Shown here: positions 8,903 through 16,602 of the stretch, in pieces | How positions within the stretch are numbered: position 1 is the first letter of the stretch | Layout of the letters: every line of letters starts with the position of its first letter | Origin: a virus | Virus record (IMG/VR): IMGVR_UViG_3300028384_000646 | Span: 1 to 25,515 of that record | DNA: 25,515 nt | Reading direction: 5' to 3' (one strand) | The notes under the pieces: generated by a model | Told to the model about the DNA's origin: nothing | The model's database searches: none | Seen by the model: only the letters and a program-made list of their open reading frames with translations | Program-made: the position numbers and the translations under genes

Positions 8903-9093
8903 TATAGCCCCCCTGGATCAACACCCATTTCTTGTAATCGTTTCTTGACGGCTTCAGGATCCGCACCTTGCTCAATAGCTCGACGCGCCTCTGTCATCAG
9001 GTTTTCAGGTGTCTGTTGACCACTACTTACGCTGCCTGTGATGGCCTGACGAACTTTAGTGCCGATGTTGCCGCCCATCTCTGCGTTCATCAT
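8902..9093 (-). CDS. Probable C-terminal continuation of the preceding virion protein, in another frame
   Basis: A 63-residue frame with a compact helical end (E-A-R-R-A-I-E-Q-G-A-D-P-E-A-V). As an independent gene it would start at ATG 9093 in an ATGA overlap with the preceding stop, with only a weak ribosome-binding site. The frame is open further upstream, and reading back through the junction gives V-P-S-S-E-V-E-Q-M-M-N, which continues naturally from the alanine/glycine-rich end of the upstream protein, whereas the upstream protein's own last eight residues (F-L-V-L-K-L-S-R) look like out-of-frame translation. I think this is the true C terminus of that protein, separated by a -1 frame change at a GGCGGCGGG tract near 9110. 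It stops by overlapping the giant gene's ATG. Confidence 0.6.
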   Translation of the reverse strand: MMNAEMGGNIGTKVRQAITGSVSSGQQTPENLMTEARRAIEQGADPEAVKKRLQEMGVDPGGL

Positions 9094-9980
9094 CTGCTCA
9101 ACTTCAGAACTAGGAACCCGCCGCCCTCGGCATCCGCTGCCGCTGCCGCTGCCGCTCGTGCCGACGCTGTCTGCTTGTAGTTTTGTAGACCTAGCAAGAT
9201 CGCCGCCGCAAACTCGTCTGGTCCTTTGCCAATAGCAGAAGACATAGCTACATCCGCAATACGACGGTTGATCTCGTCGATGTCGTTCACATCGTCTAAT
9301 CCGAATACGTTAGAAGCGAACTCTTTAACACCTTCGTCCGTTGCAGGTAGCCCCGCTTGGTCCGCTACAGTCTTCGCAATGTTCTCTGGGTTCTCGCTTG
9401 CAATCGCTGCTTCAATAGGAGCAACTTTCTTTTTAACTTCTTCTTCGACCTTCTCTTCAGAACCAAATCTATCCATCATAAATTTGAAGACTGCGCCACC
9501 TTGAAGAGCCATAACAGGATTCAGGATTGGGTTAGCCCCGATATCCACTGGTCCAGCATTCTCATCTTTTCTGACCGTCATAAAGTCTTTTCCAACTCGA
9601 CCAGCTACGTTAACTGCTGCGGGGAACATGCCAGTATCAAGTAGCCCACCCTCTTGCATCATCACAGGCTGCTGCTGTGGTTGAGGTGCGGGAGCCGCCT
9701 GTTGTACAGGTTGTTGTACAGGTGCGGGAGCCATGGGCGTAACTGCTGTCTGCATCGGAACCTGTGGCAACGCAGGTTGAACCATAGGAACAGGAGCCGC
9801 CATAGGTTGAGCCATGGGCCGAGGAGCGGGAGGCGTGGGCATCGCTGCTTGCATTAGTTCAGGGGAAGACGCCAGAATACCGCTAGGGGGACGCTTGATC
9901 CCCGCCATCTGTTCTAGTTTGCCTCGTGCCTCACGCTGTGATGCGTTGAACAATGCTGCGTTATTAATGCCACCCTGCAT
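9090..9980 (-). CDS. Pro/Gln/Ala-rich virion-associated protein, probably frame-interrupted at its 3' end
   Basis: A 296-residue frame. Residues 1-45 are helical. About 48-108 form a low-complexity linker of proline, alanine, glutamine and methionine. A Q-E-G-G-L-L-D-T-G-M-F block follows, and the rest is a helical domain with an E-E-K-V-E-E-E-V-K-K-K charged helix. It ends in a polyalanine run (A-R-A-A-A-A-A-A-A-D-A-E-G-G-G) encoded by a GCC/GCA repeat, then eight residues that look out of frame; the natural continuation is the neighbouring frame 8902-9093. It lies between the 303-residue helical protein and the giant protein, the usual place of internal-core or ejection proteins in podoviruses. 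No enzymatic motif is visible. The specific function is unknown. Confidence 0.75.
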   Translation of the reverse strand: MQGGINNAALFNASQREARGKLEQMAGIKRPPSGILASSPELMQAAMPTPPAPRPMAQPMAAPVPMVQPALPQVPMQTAVTPMAPAPVQQPVQQAAPAPQPQQQPVMMQEGGLLDTGMFPAAVNVAGRVGKDFMTVRKDENAGPVDIGANPILNPVMALQGGAVFKFMMDRFGSEEKVEEEVKKKVAPIEAAIASENPENIAKTVADQAGLPATDEGVKEFASNVFGLDDVNDIDEINRRIADVAMSSAIGKGPDEFAAAILLGLQNYKQTASARAAAAAAADAEGGGFLVLKLSR

Positions 9981-9998
9981 GTTATGCTCCGCTTGGAT

Positions 9999-10910
9999 TC
10001 ATGAGAGAGCCAAGGCCCCCGAATATATTTCCTTGGCCCTGCGCGCGCGTTGTACGTCAAACTCACGCTGCAACTGCTGCTGTTCCAACGACCCGACGTT
10101 GAATAGTGCGTTTACGTCTTTCTGACCAAGAGCCTGGGCCGCTTCGCCTAGTGCCCCGATCCCTGTACCAAGGCCCTGGAACAACTGACCCGCACTCTGT
10201 CCACGTTTCATCTGGTTTTCAAAAGCAGACTGTGCTTGTTGCTGCGCACCTGTGTATGCAGCCGAACGTAGCTGCGCACCAGTCCGTGCCATCTGCTCTG
10301 CTGTGTTCCGTGCTAGCTCTTGCTCTGCCACAGCCTGACGGGATCCGCCAAATGCGCCTTGGCCTACTGCCTCCGCACCAATGCGTCCGCGCTCGATGTC
10401 AGACTGGCGTTGGATGTCAGCAAGAGTTGTGTCGATAACCTGTTCTACAAACGGATCGTAGTATTGTTGGTACGATGTTGGATCATACGCCCCAATCGTA
10501 GGACGGATCGCCTCCAGGCCCTCTTCGTAGGTAGCAAGAGCTTCCTCTAGCCGTGGCTCATATACACCTGTCTGCTCTTGTGCCAGACGGATCGCTTCGA
10601 CCTGTGGGTCTGTAAAGCGGATAATATCAGGAGCAGCAACGCCGCCCTCTACCGCAAGTACTGGCTCACCGTACTGGTCCGTCTGAGCCATGCCGACATC
10701 AGAGGTATATGTCCCGTCCGCAGCAACGTACATCTGCTGCCCTGACTCATCCATGACCGGAGTACCATATAACGGCGATTGGGCAGCGATCCCTGTGATC
10801 GTGCCCGTCTCTTCGTCAACTTGGTAGACGTTTGCCAGTAGGTCTTTTAGAAACTTCTCCTGATACTCAGGAAGAAGCTGCATACTTTTGACAATGGATT
10901 CCTCCGCCAT
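9999..10910 (-). CDS. Helical virion protein, DNA-ejection/internal-core candidate, 3' end probably shifted
   Basis: A 303-residue frame. The N-terminal 110 residues are mixed and include short beta elements; the rest is long amphipathic helix rich in A, Q, E and R, with glycine-rich breaks (G-Q-G-A-F-G-G-S-R). This is the look of phage internal or ejection proteins such as T7 gp14/15 or P22 gp7/gp20, though I cannot assign one. The annotated end R-R-A-K-E-I-Y-S-G-A-L-A-L-S is suspicious. A -1 change in the CGCGCGCGC run near 10035 gives A-Q-G-Q-G-N-I-F-G-G-L-G-S-L-M-N-P-S-G-A and a TAA at 9982-9984, just one base before the next ATG, which fits the packing of this genome. The start overlaps the upstream stop. 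Confidence 0.78.
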   Translation of the reverse strand: MAEESIVKSMQLLPEYQEKFLKDLLANVYQVDEETGTITGIAAQSPLYGTPVMDESGQQMYVAADGTYTSDVGMAQTDQYGEPVLAVEGGVAAPDIIRFTDPQVEAIRLAQEQTGVYEPRLEEALATYEEGLEAIRPTIGAYDPTSYQQYYDPFVEQVIDTTLADIQRQSDIERGRIGAEAVGQGAFGGSRQAVAEQELARNTAEQMARTGAQLRSAAYTGAQQQAQSAFENQMKRGQSAGQLFQGLGTGIGALGEAAQALGQKDVNALFNVGSLEQQQLQREFDVQRARRAKEIYSGALALS

Positions 10911-11695
10911 CAGGCCATCCTTTCAAACTGGTTCATCATCTGGTACATCTTCGCAGCCCCCGCATTACGGTTGCCGTTCCCTGCACCTTTGACCGCATCC
11001 GCAGTCATGACGAACTCTCCATCAGATAGCCGTGCTTCCTGCACCGGACCACCATTCTGGTAAATCATAGCTGGAATGGAATCGCTTGTCCCTGTCCCAG
11101 GGCCTTCGATAAACCCACCCTCTGCACGGTAGCTCACAGTCGGAGTACCAGGGGCCGCTGTCCCACGATAATCAGGGCGGCGTTCGCCTGTGCGATACTG
11201 TGACAGCTCTGTCTCAGACATTACGTTCTCGAACCGTGGACGACGCTGTTGGTTTAGCATCTCCATCAGCAAGCCACCCATGATTGGATCCATCTTACCA
11301 TTAGGTTGTGAAATACCTGTAGCTTGCAAGATCCCTTGCACCGCGCCTGTCGGACCACCGCCGATCATTCCCATCGCGCCACGCTGCATTGCTGCCTCGC
11401 GACCTTTTTCCGACGCCAAGCCTTGTGTCAACATTTCGCCGCGTGAACGAGGAGAGTCACCGCCCAGCGCACCAAGAGCCAAACCTGCTCGACCCATCGT
11501 AGAACCAGTCATGAAGCTGCCGATACCAGATTGAAATGCGTCCTGCATGGAGCCGCCGCTCAACAGACTACCAAGTCCGGAGCCAAGGGCCGCGCCTAGA
11601 GGATTACCACCGCTAGCAACCATGCCAACAAGTGCGCCAATCGAGGAGAACAGATCGCCAGTTTTCTTTTCCGTTTGTTTTTCTTCTTCAGCCAT
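10910..11695 (-). CDS. Glycine-rich virion-associated protein with a conserved C-terminal EFVMTADAV block
   Basis: A 261-residue protein. A charged N terminus is followed by a glycine/alanine/serine/methionine-rich hydrophobic region (about 15-110) that could contact membrane or pack inside the virion, then a polar linker. The C-terminal block contains L-S-D-G-E-F-V-M-T-A-D-A-V and N-Q-F-E-R. I recognise this ending from many uncultured marine phage structural proteins, but no function is established that I can name. I chose ATG 11695, which overlaps the previous stop as ATGA; an upstream in-frame start at 11767 would add 24 residues inside the zinc-ribbon gene. Its place at the head of the ejection-type block suggests an internal or tail-tip protein. 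Confidence 0.75.
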   Translation of the reverse strand: MAEEEKQTEKKTGDLFSSIGALVGMVASGGNPLGAALGSGLGSLLSGGSMQDAFQSGIGSFMTGSTMGRAGLALGALGGDSPRSRGEMLTQGLASEKGREAAMQRGAMGMIGGGPTGAVQGILQATGISQPNGKMDPIMGGLLMEMLNQQRRPRFENVMSETELSQYRTGERRPDYRGTAAPGTPTVSYRAEGGFIEGPGTGTSDSIPAMIYQNGGPVQEARLSDGEFVMTADAVKGAGNGNRNAGAAKMYQMMNQFERMA

Positions 11696-11922
11696 CACGC
11701 CTCTCCCGAAATCGCTTCTGGGGCAGTTACAGTAATACTTGTGCTGCGCCGTTCCTTGCCTGTCCAAGATTCACCGCAGTCGGGGCAGTTGCCTGTTGGA
11801 TAAGTAGCAATTTCTTCTGGCGTGTCTACTGCGTTGTCGCAGTTTACACAATGCACTGTATCAGAACTCGTCGAAGGTTTCCACTTCGAACCGTTTGCCA
11901 TAGTTAAAATAGTGTCGCTCAT
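11695..11922 (-). CDS. Small zinc-ribbon protein
   Basis: A 75-residue protein. Four cysteines in two CxxC knuckles (C25/C28 in H-C-V-N-C and C46/C49 in N-C-P-D-C-G) are separated by 17 residues, a classic zinc-ribbon arrangement. The rest is polar and probably disordered. Such ribbons bind nucleic acid or protein and are not diagnostic of function. The gene sits between a small tail protein and the glycine-rich virion protein, with ATGA overlaps on both sides, so it is translated with the structural genes. It could be a minor virion component or an assembly factor. Confidence 0.72.
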   Translation of the reverse strand: MSDTILTMANGSKWKPSTSSDTVHCVNCDNAVDTPEEIATYPTGNCPDCGESWTGKERRSTSITVTAPEAISGEA

Positions 11923-12215
11923 GATGTTGTCACCGTAACTGAACCAACCCCACCTGTCCCAGCAGATCCACGAACATGAGGTTTATTGCTTAATGTAATC
12001 TTAACAAAACCATCCTGTTGAAACAATGCCCCTGTTTCAAGGTCATAATCGTCCGTTTGCAGGTCCGTTAGAGTCAGCCGTGTTGCACGGTCCTCCCCTG
12101 GGTTTTGTTGCTGCTGCATATATGTAGCAAAACTCCGCGTTAGGTTCGCGAAGTATGCTTGGTCGTATTCTAATGGAGGGACCGCAAAGTAGGGAAGGAT
12201 CTGGTTCCGAGACAC
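11919..12215 (-). CDS. Small tail/virion protein ending in a VGSVTVTTS strand
   Basis: A 98-residue protein starting at GTG 12215, which overlaps the preceding TAG by one base. A short helical N-terminal half (Q-A-Y-F-A-N-L-T-R-S-F-A-T-Y) is followed by beta-rich sequence (T-L-T-D-L-Q; F-V-K-I-T-L-S-N-K) and a glycine-rich end, G-T-G-G-V-G-S-V-T-V-T-T-S. That ending closely resembles the end of the 100-residue protein at 24350-24652 and the repeats of the protein near 22146-23037. Placement directly after the nozzle-like protein suggests a tail or head-completion component. No enzymatic motif is seen. Confidence 0.72.
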   Translation of the reverse strand: MSRNQILPYFAVPPLEYDQAYFANLTRSFATYMQQQQNPGEDRATRLTLTDLQTDDYDLETGALFQQDGFVKITLSNKPHVRGSAGTGGVGSVTVTTS

Positions 12216-14125
12216 TATCGCCTCCCGTCAGGCCGGATATCCAACCTTGGTGATCCTAACCTCCAGCCTACGCCACTGTCATCTGACTCTACCCGCATGG
12301 CAAAGCTACGCCCACGCAAACGCAGATGCACTTGGTCGGTAAACTGCTCAACAGGAACAGACGCAGACTTGGTGATCGCCTTCTCTGTAGACTGCAAATA
12401 ATCCCCACCAGGGAAGTTGCGGGTCTTGATTGTAAAGTTTGCACTCGGGCTTTCTGCCGTAGAATCACGGAACGTCAGGTCGGGTATCAACCGTTTGATA
12501 AATGCAAACTGGTCGCCGTCGCCAATGTCGATCTGACTAGACTCGATATAAGCTGTGATTGCAGATCCGTCGCCATCGAACCCCGACTCCTGTGTGTACA
12601 AATAATTGCCTGGTCCCGCCGCAATCGGATTATCGAAAATACCACGATCCATCCAAGCTGTACGAGGCAGTGTGCCATAGTACCAAACCTGCTGTTGGTA
12701 GTTGTACACAACATAGCGATCATTCGTGTCGCTGCCCGAAGACGGATAGAACCACCAGACCTCAGAGAACGCCGTGTTTGTTGACGCTACGATCTTTTCA
12801 CGTTGGTTCAAGTTGATGTCGTCAAAGACGTAATCCCGTACGGTACAAGGCAAACGCTGCACTGTACCACCGTAAACATAGAACTCTTGCTGGCCCATCC
12901 AGAACACGTTGTCCTCGACCGCTGCCGCACAAAGCGGACCCATCGTCGTAATGTTCTCTGAAATGTGGTTCACACCAAAGGTAAATGGCGGTCCTAAAAA
13001 CTGCATCGCGTATAAGCTGTCGTCCGTGAACACCAAGATTTGTTGGCGTGTCTCAACAGCCATAACAATCTCGGACCCAGAACCAAGGCGCAACTCCCCC
13101 GCAGTATTGGTCGCAGTCGCTGCCCAATCGGTCAAAGATTCTTGGGACGAGAACCGGATAGCCAACGGATCCTGCACACCAGGATTTGCCTCCGTATCAC
13201 AACCAAATGCAATAATGTGACGATCACGGTCTGACACCAGAACCTGCTTTGCAATCGTAGGTGTAGCATTTGCCCCTGACAAAGATGCAAGTTCCACGGC
13301 ACGAGAAGTAAGGCCCGATGTCTTATCCCAATAGTAAATGTCGCCGTTACGGACGTTGATCAGTAGGTCCTCACCAAAGTTATCGTGTGTCCAAACACGA
13401 AGCGTGGACGTAACAATAGGGGTTGATGCGGCAGATCCCCATGCGCCACGGCCCCAGAAACCGACACCCCAACCTGCACCAAAAGCAGAAGTATCAAGGC
13501 CCACGTTTACTTGATAGGCACCCACGCAAGCCGAACCACCGTTACCTGTGTCTGAACCGTCAGCATCTACTTCAGTAGGCGTAAGCACACCATCGACGGT
13601 GATATCTTGCAACGGGGTGTCTGCTGTCCGGGCTGTGATTGTATAGTTGTTATCGTCTATGATTTCAGTGATGTTATACTCTTGGTTCAATACACCTGCT
13701 GTGATGTTGCCACCAAGACTTACTGCATCGCTAAACGTAACAAAGTCATTGACCACCGCACCGTGATTAGAATCTGTCACGGTAATTGTGGAAGAACCAC
13801 TTGTTGCAGAAAAGGTTACATCTCCCGCAGCCGTAGTAGTACGAATAGGAGTAATGTCGTTATACAGACCACCATCTTGGTTGATGTAGTACTTGAGACT
13901 TGTGCCGATACCGATCAGGCGACTATTGTCCAAGGTTGACCAAGGATGCATCGCACGAGCAGAACCAAGGTACGAGGCCCCAGAAAACTTCTCCCACCCA
14001 CCAATCTTTTCAGGCATACCAAAGCGAAAACGTACTTTGTCTACATCGAACCATCCACCTTCGTTAGTATAAGAAGTGGTTTCTCTGTTTACGCCCGGCT
14101 TGAACTGGAGTTTGGTGAGAGGCAT
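12215..14125 (-). CDS. P22 gp10 / nozzle-like tail stabilisation protein (probable)
   Basis: A 636-residue beta-rich protein. The N terminus has a marine-phage structural signature (K-P-G-V-N-R-E-T-T, then V-R-F-R-F-G-M-P-E-K-I-G-G-W). Residues about 96-190 form a small beta domain (N-I-T-E-I-I-D-D-N-N-Y-T-I-T-A). A tryptophan/glycine-rich motif follows (G-W-G-V-G-F-W-G-R-G-A-W-G, 218-230). The rest reads as repeated beta blades (R-H-I-I-A-F-G; Q-I-L-V-F-T-D-D-S-L-Y-A-M; R-Y-V-V-Y-N-Y-Q-Q-Q-V-W). Blade pattern, size and position in the virion block resemble podoviral stabilisation or nozzle proteins (P22 gp10, T7 gp12), which seal DNA in the head and carry the tail. The assignment rests on pattern, not alignment. 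The spacer of about 26 bases upstream is the longest in the window and carries AAGGTGGT before the ATG. Confidence 0.78.
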   Translation of the reverse strand: MPLTKLQFKPGVNRETTSYTNEGGWFDVDKVRFRFGMPEKIGGWEKFSGASYLGSARAMHPWSTLDNSRLIGIGTSLKYYINQDGGLYNDITPIRTTTAAGDVTFSATSGSSTITVTDSNHGAVVNDFVTFSDAVSLGGNITAGVLNQEYNITEIIDDNNYTITARTADTPLQDITVDGVLTPTEVDADGSDTGNGGSACVGAYQVNVGLDTSAFGAGWGVGFWGRGAWGSAASTPIVTSTLRVWTHDNFGEDLLINVRNGDIYYWDKTSGLTSRAVELASLSGANATPTIAKQVLVSDRDRHIIAFGCDTEANPGVQDPLAIRFSSQESLTDWAATATNTAGELRLGSGSEIVMAVETRQQILVFTDDSLYAMQFLGPPFTFGVNHISENITTMGPLCAAAVEDNVFWMGQQEFYVYGGTVQRLPCTVRDYVFDDINLNQREKIVASTNTAFSEVWWFYPSSGSDTNDRYVVYNYQQQVWYYGTLPRTAWMDRGIFDNPIAAGPGNYLYTQESGFDGDGSAITAYIESSQIDIGDGDQFAFIKRLIPDLTFRDSTAESPSANFTIKTRNFPGGDYLQSTEKAITKSASVPVEQFTDQVHLRLRGRSFAMRVESDDSGVGWRLGSPRLDIRPDGRR

Positions 14126-14151
14126 GGCACCACCTTTTTATGTTTTCACTA

Positions 14152-16599
14152 CTAACTTTGTAGCAGATATTGCGGTTCCCCACTTTGGTTTGTAGAAACA
14201 GAGCCGATAATGTCTATTGAGGCAGGGTTAGTGTCGGCTACAGAGCCTCTATTCTCTAAGGAGAACGCAATAGCTTGACCGCCTGTTTGCTTGAAGCCAG
14301 CGATAGATACTTCTTCGTCAGGGTGGTAAACGAAATTTGTGACACCTACAGTGCTTGTATCTAAAGTGAATGACGAACTTATGTCTGTTAAATCAGTGCC
14401 TGAAATAGAGGCCGTAACATAATACGCACCACCTGTTGCGTAGAAGAACACCGCTTTTTGCTTAGACACATCATAAACAACTCTTGGATTTGATGTTGAA
14501 GCGTTGTTTATAGTAGCTACTGTTCCAAATGAGATTGATGTCCCAGAAACTGTGCCTAATACAGCTTTACCTTTATCACTGTCTCCGCCATCTTTGAATG
14601 CCACAATAACTTTATTATTTGTACTGTCGTAAGCTATATTAGTATCTTCCGTTGAAGAAGCAGAAAAAGTTGCAGCAGTACCAAAGCTCAAAGATGTTCC
14701 TGAAACGGTGGCTACAAGAGCCTTTCCATAGTTATTATCGTTGTTATCCCTATACGCTATTACAACTTTCTGAGCGTTTACATCATAAACAGGAGCAATA
14801 TAATTTGCATTGCCACTATCAAATGTTGCTGGAGTCCCAAAAGAAATTGAAGTTCCACTTACCGTACCTACTCTTGCCTCACCATCGGCATTTGTATTGT
14901 CACGATAAGTTACAACAACCTTTCCTGCATTCTCATCAAAAACCGCTTTATTGAACTCACTATTAGCTGAATTGTAGACAACAGGCGTCCCAAAGCTAAT
15001 GGAAGTCCCGCTTACTGTTCCGACTGCCGCCATCCCATAATAAGAATTGCTTGCATTCCTTGACACTACAACAACCTTATTATTTGTCGTATCATAAGTT
15101 ATTCCTGTCCAAGATGTTTCTCCGCTTTGGAAAACAGCAGGTGTTCCAAAGGTAAGAGTTGTTCCTGATACAGTGCCGACTACAGCATAGCCGTAATAAG
15201 GGCTTGCTGAGTAAGTATAACAAATAATTATCTTTTGCGTATCTGGATCATAAACAGAACCAGTAATTTCATTACCTAGTGTGTTGGAGTCAAATGTAGT
15301 TTTTGCTCCTGTTTCGCCTGCGACAACCACCCCCCTAGACATACCAATGTAGTTCTCTGCGGTGAGGTTAGGCACAGAACCCCCTGCTTGGTAGACAACG
15401 GCGTCTCCAGAAGTTGTTGAATTGTCTAGGTAGGCAATTACAGCTTTTTTAGAAGAAGCGTCATAACCCACCCCTGTTTGACCGCTGTTACTATTATTAA
15501 ACACAAACTCAGAGTCAAAACTAATACTTGTGCCACTTACTGTACCTGAAACAACAGTTCCATAATTTGAATTTCCATTATCTCGGTACGTTATCAGTAT
15601 TTTCTTTACATTGGCATCATAGGCCGCTCCAGTATGATTATGAGCGGCACTATTCCAAACTACGGGTGTCCCAAAACTAATAGAAGTGCCGCTTACAGTG
15701 CCAACGGCAGCGGTTCCATAATTTGAATTACCTGCGTCACGATAAGCAACTACTACTTTAGATGCGTTAGAGTCATAAGCGATAGCCATATCAGACACAA
15801 CTGCGCTTTCAAACTTTGTCTTAGACCCAAAACTAATAGAAGTGCCGCTTACAGTGCCTACAATGCCATAGCCATGCTCAGAGTCTCCATAAGTGGAAAA
15901 ACATATAACGGTTTTTTGAGCATCTGAATCATAAACAATTTGAGGATGTTGACTTCTTGCTGATTCGTAAACAACCTCTGAGCCAAAACTGATGCTTGTT
16001 CCACTTACTGTGCCTACAATAGCCGTACCATAGTTTGAATTACCCCAATCTTCATAAGCTATAACAACTTTTCCTGCCCCTTCATCAAAACCGATTGAAA
16101 CATGCTGAACTTCATAAGCATTAAAAACTGTTTCTGATCCAAAGGTAATAGAGGTACCACTTACATCTCCAACAATAGCATATCCATATCTTGATCCTTG
16201 ACTATTCGCATAAGCTATTACTACTTTGTTATTAACAGAGTCGTAAGTAGCATCTGACCATTCTACGTTTGTTGACGTAAATTGTACGGGCGTACCAAAA
16301 CTTATAGAGTTGTTACTTGCATTAACCGTTCCGACTACAGCGTGACCCCTATTAGAATCGGCGGTATCTCTATAAGTTACAACAATCTTTTGAGCGTTGC
16401 TGTCGTAAACAACCTCGTTTTCACCAGCAGTCGTAGCATCATAAGTAACGGCTGTACCAACTGCTTCGGTTACAGATGTCTCACTAACAACACTCACAGT
16501 CCCATCTGCATTCACAACCACAGGCTTGCCGTTGGGTAACGTGCCGCTTGCTACTGCTTTAAACTCACCTTCCTGTTCGCCGCCAATAACCTTGAGCAT
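14152..16599 (-). CDS. Tail adhesin candidate with two predicted seven-bladed beta-propellers
   Basis: An 815-residue protein. A short N-terminal module shared with the two upstream paralogues (A-V-A-S-G-T-L-P-N-G-K, N-A-D-G-T-V-S-V-V) precedes seven repeats of about 52 residues. Each repeat shows an [AV]-[YF]-D-x4-K-[VI]-[VI] strand, a Y-[GR]-D-x-x-[NG]-S-x-Y-G turn and G-T-V-S-G-T-S-I-S-F-G. A connector N-L-T-A-E-N-Y-I-G follows, then seven more repeats. The paralogues' C-terminal Y-Y-V-Q-T-D-G module is absent and the protein ends instead with a short unrelated tail (S-G-E-P-Q-Y-L-L-Q-S). Seven blades per set suggest two propeller domains, plausible for binding a host surface glycan or protein. 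The gene is visibly A+T-rich. Function is inferred from position and architecture. Confidence 0.82.
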   Translation of the reverse strand: MLKVIGGEQEGEFKAVASGTLPNGKPVVVNADGTVSVVSETSVTEAVGTAVTYDATTAGENEVVYDSNAQKIVVTYRDTADSNRGHAVVGTVNASNNSISFGTPVQFTSTNVEWSDATYDSVNNKVVIAYANSQGSRYGYAIVGDVSGTSITFGSETVFNAYEVQHVSIGFDEGAGKVVIAYEDWGNSNYGTAIVGTVSGTSISFGSEVVYESARSQHPQIVYDSDAQKTVICFSTYGDSEHGYGIVGTVSGTSISFGSKTKFESAVVSDMAIAYDSNASKVVVAYRDAGNSNYGTAAVGTVSGTSISFGTPVVWNSAAHNHTGAAYDANVKKILITYRDNGNSNYGTVVSGTVSGTSISFDSEFVFNNSNSGQTGVGYDASSKKAVIAYLDNSTTSGDAVVYQAGGSVPNLTAENYIGMSRGVVVAGETGAKTTFDSNTLGNEITGSVYDPDTQKIIICYTYSASPYYGYAVVGTVSGTTLTFGTPAVFQSGETSWTGITYDTTNNKVVVVSRNASNSYYGMAAVGTVSGTSISFGTPVVYNSANSEFNKAVFDENAGKVVVTYRDNTNADGEARVGTVSGTSISFGTPATFDSGNANYIAPVYDVNAQKVVIAYRDNNDNNYGKALVATVSGTSLSFGTAATFSASSTEDTNIAYDSTNNKVIVAFKDGGDSDKGKAVLGTVSGTSISFGTVATINNASTSNPRVVYDVSKQKAVFFYATGGAYYVTASISGTDLTDISSSFTLDTSTVGVTNFVYHPDEEVSIAGFKQTGGQAIAFSLENRGSVADTNPASIDIIGSVSTNQSGEPQYLLQS
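15670..15858. repeat. 33-bp perfect direct repeat between adjacent propeller blades
   Basis: Bases 15670-15702 and 15826-15858 are identical. The starts are 156 bases apart, exactly 52 codons, the blade length. They encode the G-T-V-S-G-T-S-I-S-F-G strand of neighbouring blades. Recombination between them would add or remove one blade in frame. Confidence 0.9.
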
Positions 16600-16602
16600 G
16601 TG

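Noticed and set aside
4749-8907. Several plus-strand frames (for example 5742-6038, 7779-8165, 8644-8907) opposite the giant virion gene
   Set aside because: They are antisense shadows: low-complexity serine/proline/alanine sequence, no ribosome-binding sites, no domain pattern, while the opposite frame is one continuous 1486-residue protein.
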